64,000 nt of DNA from Epithemia pelagica (Eukaryota; Bacillariophyta; Bacillariophyceae; Surirellales; Surirellaceae). Each line of letters begins with the position of its first letter. The stretch's first letter is position 1. The notes beneath the pieces were generated by a model. The model did not search any database. It had not been told where the DNA came from and was given only the letters and a program-made list of their open reading frames with translations. The DNA is taken from assembly GCA_946965045.2 (NCBI GenBank), contig OX337228.1, forward strand, positions 5,208,001 to 5,272,000. The letters are read 5' to 3'. The position numbers were made by a program, and so were the translations under genes. This document shows, piece after piece, positions 1 to 8,294 of the stretch.

Positions 1-1093
1 CGGCTGCAAATAATTTTCCAAACACAAAGTGCTGAACAACCTGTCTTTTTTTGAGGACTTCTCCTTCGTACAGCTTCAGTAAACCAGAAGCAACCTTTTG
101 CCATGTAGGCAAGTTACTAATGTCATTGAGCATGGGAGAAGACTCAAAAAAGGGTACGCCTTTCTTGAGCGACTTGATATATCGAATGCATCCATGATAC
201 AGGTACTTGTCCCCCAGACTGTTTAACACGCGTTCATCGTGAATAGAACTGGGGCTTTCGCTGTTGCCACTACGTTCGTCCGCTTGAAGCTGACATGCCC
301 CGAGATAGAAAGGGAGGCAGTGATAGTCATCAAGACCCCATACTCCATGACTCCCCGCTGGTTCAAGCACGTATTCTGTTTGAAGCTGTCGTGTGACTTT
401 CAAGTAGGCTTGAAAGATGGCAATTGTTATAGCTTTAAGCCGTTCCATTGAAGGAGGTTGATCTTGGCTAGATCCAAAGCATCCAAGCTTACAAAGAGCA
501 AAAAGGAAGACTTGAAAAGAACATTCGTGGCCAGTTCCGTAATCCAGTCGAACTGGGTGTCCAAATGCATGGGAGAGATACGAACCAAGCTCTGCTATGG
601 TGGTCTTTTCTTCATCGGACGCATCGATGGAATCAATTGTGAATAAATCTTTCGATGCTTCCCGACCTTTCAATGCGGACTGTTCTAAGACAGAATTATC
701 ATAATCGTCTATCCGTGGATACTGTTGATGAATCTTGAGAATCGTGAAAACAATGCTTGGACAACGGACGGTAAGACGATCATGCCATTCACGAAAGACA
801 GGATTTCCAAAACGCGCCTTTGAACGGTCTGACGGAGGCAAGTCTTCGATCCACGTCAACATTTCTTCTAATGATCCATGCAACGCTGCCATTGCCGGAG
901 ATAATCCCACCAGTGGATCATTCGGATTGTACTGAAAGGCAACGTCGGTTGAAGCGCATGATTTTCCCATTGCTCCTACCAAGCGCAATAGACTGGCCTT
1001 GGCTGGAGACTCCAGAAATTTGTTCATGTCATCATCATTGAAGATGAAGCGCTTTGGGGTTGGTATAGATGAAGGATCGGTTGAGGATGACAT
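1..1093 (-). CDS. PTPA: PP2A phosphatase activator PTPA (C-terminus cut by window edge)
   Basis: The reverse strand is open without a stop from an ATG at 1093 to the window edge (364 codons). The translation matches the PTPA/RRD family: DYGTGHECSF (nucleotide-pocket motif), then EPAGSHGVWGLDDY, then a C-terminal block ending VVQHFVFGKL. Family members end shortly after this block, so only a few residues are probably missing. PTPA is a peptidyl-prolyl isomerase-like ATP-dependent chaperone that activates the PP2A catalytic subunit in cytosol and nucleus. The N-terminus is short (MSSSTDPSSIPTPKRFIF). No intron is seen in this part. The gene diverges from the ORF starting at 1176, so about 80 bp serve as a shared promoter. 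The family call is firm; the end of the gene is not visible. Confidence 0.93.
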   Translation of the reverse strand, partial: MSSSTDPSSIPTPKRFIFNDDDMNKFLESPAKASLLRLVGAMGKSCASTDVAFQYNPNDPLVGLSPAMAALHGSLEEMLTWIEDLPPSDRSKARFGNPVFREWHDRLTVRCPSIVFTILKIHQQYPRIDDYDNSVLEQSALKGREASKDLFTIDSIDASDEEKTTIAELGSYLSHAFGHPVRLDYGTGHECSFQVFLFALCKLGCFGSSQDQPPSMERLKAITIAIFQAYLKVTRQLQTEYVLEPAGSHGVWGLDDYHCLPFYLGACQLQADERSGNSESPSSIHDERVLNSLGDKYLYHGCIRYIKSLKKGVPFFESSPMLNDISNLPTWQKVASGLLKLYEGEVLKKRQVVQHFVFGKLFAA

Positions 1094-1175
1094 TGTCAGA
1101 GTCAGATGCTGGGATTCTGTTTTTGACAGAGAATAATGAAGACGCGAACCATTTGGGGCGACTCAAGAGCTACTA

Positions 1176-1814
1176 ATGCGCTTTTCGAAACGCGCGCCAA
1201 AAGCAAGAGAGCATTTTACGTCACACCGCCATATTTTCAGTAGACGACTTGTTGCAACCATGTTCTCTCGTTGGGGTGAACGCAGTGGACTCTTTGGCAT
1301 TCTAGCTCCAAGAGCTAAAGCGAAACCTGCACCAGCTTCGGATGAGCAAGAAGCTCCACTAGAGGAAAGCACAGGTACTTTGGGTAGCGAATTAAAATCA
1401 TCGCAAGGTGAAGACTCGATAGCAGACTCCACAAGGACCACAGAAGACAACAATGACGAGATTTTATCGTCGACAAGGGAAAAAGTACCTCAGGAAAAGC
1501 AAAAGAGTGCAGATGAGTTGATTCTTGAGGGGCAGAAATCTCGTGAAGTTCAGGCTCTTGCTCGAGATGATTTCTGCAAGAACCAACGTGCGCGCTACCT
1601 CCATAAAGCATCACAAACTTGGTTTGATAATGCCCATATTGTCGGTGTTCACCATGACGACGGTGTTGACCAACCGTATTATACTATCATGTACCATCCG
1701 AGACCTGAGGAAGAACCTGTGGAGAAGCAAACAACAAGAGATCGACTTGCTCATGTACCTTGGGACGAACAAAAGACACTGGAAATTCTTTCGTCTCGTA
1801 GGGCAAAACGATAA
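1176..1814 (+). CDS. hypothetical protein, possible mitochondrial presequence
   Basis: A 212-aa ORF starting at the first ATG; a second in-frame ATG at 1260 would give 184 aa. The first 30 residues are rich in Arg, Ser and His with almost no acidic residues, which would suit a mitochondrial presequence if the upstream ATG is used. An acidic, low-complexity middle follows. The C-terminal part is more structured and contains VGVHHDDGVDQPYYTIMY, a short block that looks like a conserved module. I do not recognise a named family. The gene is divergent from PTPA across a very short gap, so shared regulation is likely. No intron is needed. The reading frame is probably real because it is long for this spacing and has a structured tail. 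Confidence 0.6.
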   Translation: MRFSKRAPKAREHFTSHRHIFSRRLVATMFSRWGERSGLFGILAPRAKAKPAPASDEQEAPLEESTGTLGSELKSSQGEDSIADSTRTTEDNNDEILSSTREKVPQEKQKSADELILEGQKSREVQALARDDFCKNQRARYLHKASQTWFDNAHIVGVHHDDGVDQPYYTIMYHPRPEEEPVEKQTTRDRLAHVPWDEQKTLEILSSRRAKR

Positions 1815-1988
1815 ACTCCCATGTGAGGCGACACATCTCGCAAGTGAGATGCAGGGACGGTAGTCGCTGGGTTTTCTTAGCTAACTTAGACCACTCTGGT
1901 TCGACCAAAGTCAATAATGTTTCCCTAGTGCTCGACTATTTCACACCGGATTACTCCTAGAGAAAAGAGTGCGACATCACTCGGCTTA

Positions 1989-3036
1989 TCACTCGGCTTT
2001 GCCCAGTTGGGCCGCCATCACGGCCATCACCGTCCACATTCGGTTCTCAGCCTCGGGGAAAACAAGCGATTGTTCGCTGTAGAACACTTCATCTGACACC
2101 TCCTCAGGGTGACGGGGAAGACAGTGCAAGAACACAGCTCCATCGTTGGCCTGCGCCATCAGAGACGAGTTGACTTGATATCCCTCAAAATCAGCCACGC
2201 GTTTCTTGTATTCTTCTTCCTGGCCCATGCTTACCCAGGTATCAGTTACAACGACATCGGCACCCTTCACTGCGTCTGCGGCCACAGTAGTCGTCATAAT
2301 TTTGGAACCACTACCGGATGCGATTGTTTTTGTGGTCTCTAACACTTTGGCAATCGGTTCATAGCCTACAGGAGTTGCAATGTTGACATTCATGCCCAAA
2401 ATGGCACATCCCAACATGAGGTCATGCAAAACGTTGTTTCCGTCGCCAACCCACGCCAGCGTTCTCCCCGACAAATCTGCTCCAAATTTTTCTTGCAAAG
2501 TCATCAAGTCAGCCAACGTCTGAAGAGGATGATGCATGTCTGAGAGAGCGTTGATCACCGGAGCAGTGCTGTACTTTGCAAGTTCCACAACTGAGTCATG
2601 GCCGTACACACGTGCCAATATGATATCATTATAACGTGCCAATACATTTGCAGTATCGCGCATACTCTCATTGACGCCAAGTTGGATATCACTTGGTCCG
2701 AGAAAAAGGGCATGTCCACCCAACAAGGCCATCCCTGTCTCGGTCGAAACACGCGTACGCGTCGATCGCTTTTGGAAAATCATGGACATGGACATGCCAG
2801 TCAGAGGACGGGGAAGCGAAGAGGCGTTTGTTTTGTCACTGTACACTTTCTTGAAGTTTCGCGACAAATCTAAAAGCCCTTCCAACTCGGCCTTGCTGTA
2901 GCGGATGGTATTGACGTGAAGATTGGTTAGACCAAGGCCACAGATTCGACGGATGATCTCCAACGCCCGGCAGTACTTACGAGAGTTGGTCGATGGACAT
3001 GAAGTCCTTGCCCTTTAACGAAGCCACAGCACTCAT
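1989..3036 (-). CDS. OTC: ornithine carbamoyltransferase
   Basis: Transfers carbamoyl from carbamoyl phosphate to ornithine to make citrulline (arginine synthesis and the diatom ornithine-urea cycle). Two exons: 2981-3036 and 1989-2895, joined over an 85-bp GT-AG intron in phase 2, giving 320 aa, close to the usual 305-340. Signatures are the carbamoyl-phosphate motif KRSTRTR, the HPLQ loop (MHHPLQTLADL), DGNNVLHDL for ornithine contact, and the catalytic HCLPRHPEEV. The ATG at 3036 gives MSAVASLKGKDFMSIDQLS, which has no clear organelle presequence. The frame stays open further upstream to a strong acceptor-like tract (about 3109-3135), so an extra 5' exon with a targeting peptide is possible. 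The identity is certain; the start is not. Confidence 0.93.
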
Positions 3037-3619
3037 TCTACCAGGAAGAAATGGAACGGTTTTAATAAGGATCTTTTTCAATGTGTCGTCTTTATGGAGC
3101 TTCTCTTACTGTCGAAGCGCTGCAACTGCAACAAAAGACAAAAAGATACGACAATGATGAGATGTGTCGAAGTACGTTTGTGTGCGGACCGCGGACGTTC
3201 ACATACAACTCAGCGACCCCAGCAACACATAATCAAAAGAAAGTATAAAGATCCGAGAAAATTCCGTGGTGATTCACGCTCAAGTTTTACTAGCTGAAGA
3301 ATGGAAGGAGATTCTCCATCCAGTTGACCGCGGGACTAGGTAATCCCGAAAACAATGCGCGCCTGCCCATTGCCCATGAGACAACAAGACCAAGACAATG
3401 GTCGCGAATGCGGAACGAGCAATGGCGCAATCCCAATCTTCTTTTCAGAGATAAGCTTTGCTTGCCTATATTTCGTATTGCAAATCTCAGAAGCAACAAG
3501 CTTGTCATTCAGTGTAAGGAAAAACATCGTCATCGGCGTACCCGAATCAGTTCTTGATCTGCCAGGAATCGGACAAGAAGCAAGCAATTATCCGAGCGGG
3601 CACTAACGAACGAGCAACA
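3037..3619. other. intergenic, about 580 bp
   Basis: Lies between the divergent OTC gene and the small charged-protein gene. Several short ORFs on both strands look random. A pyrimidine-rich acceptor-like tract on the minus strand near 3109-3135 may mark an unrecognised 5' exon of OTC. Confidence 0.5.
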
Positions 3620-3907
3620 ATGGGGAACGACGCAAGTACGATGGTGGCTGTCGCCAGTGCAAAGTCCAAAATGAACAGCACCTTGGACAGCATAAATAAA
3701 AGTTTGGATGGGACGGCCCAGAAGGAGGAAACACACTTGGCTGGCTGTGCCACAAAAAGAGAATCGGACCAACGCAGAAAAGATCGAGAGCGCGAATACG
3801 AGCTGAAGAAACAGGAAAGAGCCGCACGGAAAAAGGCTCTGTCAAGTCAGTGGGAGTCGAATCGAAAGCTGAATGCAGACAAGCCGGCCAAGAAATCGCT
3901 GTGGTGA
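3620..3907 (+). CDS. small charged coiled-coil-like protein
   Basis: A 95-aa ORF starting at the ATG at 3620 (MGNDASTMVAVASAKS). The second half is strongly charged and helical (RRKDREREYELKKQERAARK), as in a short coiled coil. The MG start would allow N-myristoylation, but this is only a possibility. I do not recognise a family. It lies between OTC (divergent) and the Vps39-like gene (convergent), with its 3' end about 140 bp from that gene's stop. An upstream in-frame start at 3554 is possible but adds residues that look like leader sequence. Moderately sure that it is a gene because of the consistent amphipathic composition. Confidence 0.55.
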   Translation: MGNDASTMVAVASAKSKMNSTLDSINKSLDGTAQKEETHLAGCATKRESDQRRKDREREYELKKQERAARKKALSSQWESNRKLNADKPAKKSLW

Positions 3908-4043
3908 TACTACTGGTATTAATCAGATGATACACCTATTGATTTTTGTATAACTCCCCCACTATTAAACAGACTCAATGTTAGACCGTATTCTTGATTG
4001 ACTGGACTAGTTATCAGCTCACTAAATAAGGGGAGGCTTCAAG

Positions 4044-7000
4044 CTAGAAGTGAGAAGCATGGACTTCGAGGTCTTGGAGTTCTTCGACATGAGTTTTGCC
4101 CATTGTGTCTGGAAAGGAAGACTGATTGGTCAAGGCCATGACGTCTCCGTGTCCAACCGTTGTATATCGCAACTCGCATGTAAGCTGTGCAGTGCTTCCT
4201 TCCATTCTTCCCGGAGCCGCCGACAGAACGCACCAGGTGGAACCAGTCATTGATGAGGGGAGTACAGCTATCGGAACTTGCAACAATGGTTGAATCGCCT
4301 CTTCGGATGACTCCGCTACTACAAAGGCAATGTCCGTCAGTGTCCTACCGTTCTTCTCCGACAATCCTGCTTGATTGGTGACGCGAGCTTGAATGACCAA
4401 ATGGCGAGGGAAGAAATGCTTGACAATCCAAACTTCAGGCATGTTGTTGCTACCACCACTTGACCCTCCCGATGTCCGCGCACGGAATGGCTTGGTCGAG
4501 TGCAGGGGATCTCCTAGATTTAAGCTCTGGATTTGCGGTACAACATGCAAATTTGCCTGTGCTTTCAATTGAGCCGACGTCAATTGCTCCTTGAGACGCA
4601 GATATCTCGCGCGAAGTAGTGCTGATGTTACTGTGAGTCGGCGTACTTGGGATTCGCTGTCAACCAAGGCGGGGATGAGAAAAGGACGAGCGACAGCCGA
4701 TACAGGAGTATCTGGCGGCAATAATTGGAGAGCTGCTGCGCGATCAATGGAGGCTCGTCGTAACGCCAACAGTTGAATGGCAGCAGCACATCCCTTCTCA
4801 GTATCTTCGGACTCCAGCGCCACTCGCATCAATGGTAGATAGGCATTGTTGTCTTCGAGAGATGCAGTTGGATCATCTTCTGTTTTTCCATCATCTCCCA
4901 GAGAACCAGGAACCACAACCTGGTTCGAACGTTGGCGCTTTTCCAGAGCTGCTTGCTGTCTTTGATGTCGATCGTCACAGTACTCCAGAGCCAAGTCGAG
5001 ACTCTTCAAGTCGTTGTAAAGAATTCTCAGGGCCTCTTCATGTTTTCCCAGCCTTCCAAGAATCAGTGCCTTTTCGGGGAGAAAGGATGGTGGTAAAGAT
5101 TCTAGGATACGATCTGGCCGGACTCGGCTCAGAGGCCAACGCAGAAGGTGCCGAAGCTTGGCGCGACAAGTTCGACCAGCTTCCGTCTCCTCTTCACCGG
5201 AAGGTGCTACATCATCACTTCGTTCTGAAATGATACCTTCCAACAACAACAACGCTAGTTCATCATGAAAATTTGCAACAGCGGCTTCAGGACTGTCCTC
5301 TTGTGATGAAGGGGGATGATGAAATACCATGGAATTTTCTTCTGGTTCGATATCATCCGGTCGACCTGTCGAAATCCCCGTGGCAGATTCCAGGAATGTT
5401 ATCGCCAAAGCCCGTCCTGATTCCAACGGCAGTGAACTATGGTTTTTCCCGTACGTTTCCGAGTGAACAGGATTGTTGCTGTCGTAAGGAACCTTCGGAC
5501 GAATGGATTTCAAAAGATTCACTACACGATATACGTAGTCCGTCGACCGAAAAGGATCATCTCGTGGAGACGTGCTCCGCCACTGTGTTTCATTCTGTGG
5601 ATGTTGTGAAGTGAAGACAGAGAGACCAAGCCGTGGGTTACTTTCGAGCAAAGAATGAGTTGCCGGTGATCGTAGAACTAGTTCCCGTGCATCTTCTTGT
5701 CCACAATACCAAAGTTCACTCAAATGAGTGGCCATGTACGACTCGTACTTGATTCTTGACCACTGGCCTCCTCGACCACCAGGGCCAGCGTCCGAAGAAG
5801 GGTTCTGCTGAAGCCTTTCCGTTGCCACTTCCATGGCACTCTCATGTTGACCGCAACTTCGTAACAACCAGATCGACGCTTCAATGTAGTCCGTCGAAAC
5901 TTGTAAGGGTCGATGAATACGTGGTATAGCAGGAGCCTTGGGAGTGGACGCATAAGTGCGAACCAAAGAGAACGCTTGAGACGCTTCGCGCAAAAGTTGG
6001 TCCGTTACTTGTTGCCCTACCAGCACGGCTGATTCATCTACCTGACTCGCCAAGACGACACCCATCTCTGAGGCACAGGCCTTGGCCGCTCGACTCGCCA
6101 AGGCGGCGGCAGGTGGTGACAGCTGACTCGCCACCAAACACAGGAGTGCAGTGCTTGTCAACAAGGCCGATGATTGTGCGGCCGTTAGAACACTCGAAAA
6201 CATGCGCGTTCCGCCCTTCTCGGTATTTGTGCTACCATCTTCGGCGGACCATTTGCCTTGGAAGCCACCGCCCTCACCGCCGGCTGCAGCCAAAGTATTG
6301 GCAGAGGAAGAGACCATGGCGTATGATTCATGAGATGGCCATCCCGACGAAGCCCCGCTTTCCCAATCGCATAACCCTAGAACAGCTTCCAAGTATGCCT
6401 TCAGTAGAACACGTGCTTGTGCAGTAGCTTCCGGTCCCACATAAGATGTGGCAGTGAATGACGCTTGGACGGCTTTTGCTACATCGGTGCGCGGAAATCC
6501 ATTGCCACCAAAGGCATCAATAGCATGTCGTATTAATCGGTCCGCCAAATCTTGGGCTGTATCAGGGCGGCATTGCAAGACTTTTGCTTCGCCCGCGTAC
6601 GAAATGCCCACAATCCAAGGCAATGTCCAAGATGACGAAATTGTAGAAGATGATGATTGATTGGGCTGGTCATTCCACACAGAATGTATCGCATTGATGT
6701 TGCTACTCCCGGGGGCGGTAGTGGCTTGGACAGTCCGAAGCGTAAAGAAATCATTGGGCCGTGTTCCAATTTCCACTGTTCGCAAGGACACAGCGAGGCA
6801 GGAGGGTGATCTCACGGAGATGAGACCATCCGACATGAGGATGGCCACGAAGGGCCAAGAGGCTGATGCGGCCAGAATGGGAGACGCTGTGGTGACAATT
6901 CCATTCCGTGGTTTGTTGCTCCCGGACAACCGTGGTTGACTTGGAGGCCCATAGTACAAATCGACACAAGCACATTCCCTTCCATTTGCTAAAAATACAC

Positions 7001-8168
7001 ACGACCAATCTGCCTCCAAGGAAACATCCTTCAAATCCAACACTACTGCTGGATGGACTTGCGATGATTGAGTCCAATGGACTAATTTGACGCAATCCGT
7101 CTTGGAGGCATCTCCATCGCCTCCTCCCGTATTAGACCCTGCAAAGATTGCACGCGTATTGAAATGTTCATCGGCCATCTCGTCGACATCTTCGTCATCA
7201 TCTTCATCCCTATGGATTTCTTCTCCTGCCACGGCATAAAAGGCATGCCCGACGCAGCCCACAACCACACGTCCATCTGCCACGACGGCCAAGGCATCGG
7301 ATCCGCAGCGAACAGGGCCTGGCCACACACGGGGACCAAACTGAAGTTGCGGGAGATTCTTGAGCTTGTTACGGTTCAAGTTGCTGTTGCGCCGATCGGA
7401 TGGTTCGGTCAAGGGTGCCAAGGCCGACGTCGGTACGCGGAGCGTAAACACACTGCGTCCTGCCGTTGCATAAACACGTCCATACGCAGCGACAGCGGCA
7501 GATAATCGAGGCAAAGCAAGGGCCGGTATTCGGTTGCTATTGTTCAACACATGAAAGGCACCGTGTTGGAGTGATACCCAATAGGCAGCGTAGGCACCCG
7601 GCTGCGCGGCTGATGATCCTCTAGGATCATCTACCAAGATCAGAAAAAGTGGAGGAAGGGACAAATTGGCATTGTTGTGAAGATAAATACCATCTGCGTT
7701 GACCCAAATACAAGATATAACAGGTCCAGGAAGGCTAGTACTCCCCAAATCCACAGGATACAACATTCGTGGTAACGTTGTCGCTGCCGGTGTCGAAGAT
7801 CCTCGTGACGTCCCTGCAGAACTTGTTGTTCCAGATGTCCCACTCATTCCGAGTGGGGCCGAAATTCGAGTGGCGTTGGGTCCCGATGACGATGATAATG
7901 TATTGGTGGATGGTTGGTTGCTGCTCATCCGGCCGAGGCTCAGAAAGCCCGTTTTTGTGGCCGGCGACGTCGGTGAATTCGTGCGGTAGCATCGATAATG
8001 CAAGCTCCCTCGATCCGTGCCGTACACCACAGCCATGGTGGAAGATATATTGGACACATTGTTTGGCGCGGATGAAGACGACGACGACGAGGCCGTCGAC
8101 AAGGGGAAAACGCACAAACTGTGGGGACTGTAGTTGGCGTACAAATCCCAGGTTGCTTCCGTTGACAT
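4044..8168 (-). CDS. Vps39/Vps3 (TGFBRAP1)-like endolysosomal tethering protein
   Basis: A single-exon 1374-aa protein starting at the ATG at 8168 (MSTEATWDLYANYSP). Residues about 1-520 look like a beta-propeller/CNH-type domain broken by Ser/Asn-rich inserts. The middle is alpha-solenoid. Residues about 1025-1160 carry the two Vps39 hallmarks: EKALILGRLGKHEEAL followed by ALEYC, then the LPPDTPVSAVARPFL block. Family members are subunits of HOPS or CORVET, which tether vesicles at late or early endosomes and vacuoles. Known family members usually end in a Cys-rich RING-like zinc finger. Here that segment lacks the cysteines, and the last 130 residues instead look like a beta-sandwich resembling adaptin/coatomer appendages (inference). 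A retrotransposon lies only about 70 bp upstream. The family assignment is good; Vps39 versus Vps3 is open. Confidence 0.8.
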   Translation of the reverse strand: MSTEATWDLYANYSPHSLCVFPLSTASSSSSSSAPNNVSNISSTMAVVYGTDRGSLHYRCYRTNSPTSPATKTGFLSLGRMSSNQPSTNTLSSSSGPNATRISAPLGMSGTSGTTSSAGTSRGSSTPAATTLPRMLYPVDLGSTSLPGPVISCIWVNADGIYLHNNANLSLPPLFLILVDDPRGSSAAQPGAYAAYWVSLQHGAFHVLNNSNRIPALALPRLSAAVAAYGRVYATAGRSVFTLRVPTSALAPLTEPSDRRNSNLNRNKLKNLPQLQFGPRVWPGPVRCGSDALAVVADGRVVVGCVGHAFYAVAGEEIHRDEDDDEDVDEMADEHFNTRAIFAGSNTGGGDGDASKTDCVKLVHWTQSSQVHPAVVLDLKDVSLEADWSCVFLANGRECACVDLYYGPPSQPRLSGSNKPRNGIVTTASPILAASASWPFVAILMSDGLISVRSPSCLAVSLRTVEIGTRPNDFFTLRTVQATTAPGSSNINAIHSVWNDQPNQSSSSTISSSWTLPWIVGISYAGEAKVLQCRPDTAQDLADRLIRHAIDAFGGNGFPRTDVAKAVQASFTATSYVGPEATAQARVLLKAYLEAVLGLCDWESGASSGWPSHESYAMVSSSANTLAAAGGEGGGFQGKWSAEDGSTNTEKGGTRMFSSVLTAAQSSALLTSTALLCLVASQLSPPAAALASRAAKACASEMGVVLASQVDESAVLVGQQVTDQLLREASQAFSLVRTYASTPKAPAIPRIHRPLQVSTDYIEASIWLLRSCGQHESAMEVATERLQQNPSSDAGPGGRGGQWSRIKYESYMATHLSELWYCGQEDARELVLRSPATHSLLESNPRLGLSVFTSQHPQNETQWRSTSPRDDPFRSTDYVYRVVNLLKSIRPKVPYDSNNPVHSETYGKNHSSLPLESGRALAITFLESATGISTGRPDDIEPEENSMVFHHPPSSQEDSPEAAVANFHDELALLLLEGIISERSDDVAPSGEEETEAGRTCRAKLRHLLRWPLSRVRPDRILESLPPSFLPEKALILGRLGKHEEALRILYNDLKSLDLALEYCDDRHQRQQAALEKRQRSNQVVVPGSLGDDGKTEDDPTASLEDNNAYLPLMRVALESEDTEKGCAAAIQLLALRRASIDRAAALQLLPPDTPVSAVARPFLIPALVDSESQVRRLTVTSALLRARYLRLKEQLTSAQLKAQANLHVVPQIQSLNLGDPLHSTKPFRARTSGGSSGGSNNMPEVWIVKHFFPRHLVIQARVTNQAGLSEKNGRTLTDIAFVVAESSEEAIQPLLQVPIAVLPSSMTGSTWCVLSAAPGRMEGSTAQLTCELRYTTVGHGDVMALTNQSSFPDTMGKTHVEELQDLEVHASHF

Positions 8169-8294
8169 ATTAAAAATAGACTGGAGGGAAAAGGAGAGCA
8201 ATTACCATTCAAAGAATTGATTGGAAGGGCCGAATACAAGACGAGTCGACATGAAATCTTTTTATTTTATGGTTCTATGTAGTGGTTTGTGGTG

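Noticed and set aside
239-1041. Four plus-strand ORFs of 60-73 codons
   Set aside because: They lie antisense to the PTPA coding sequence, which is clearly the real gene.
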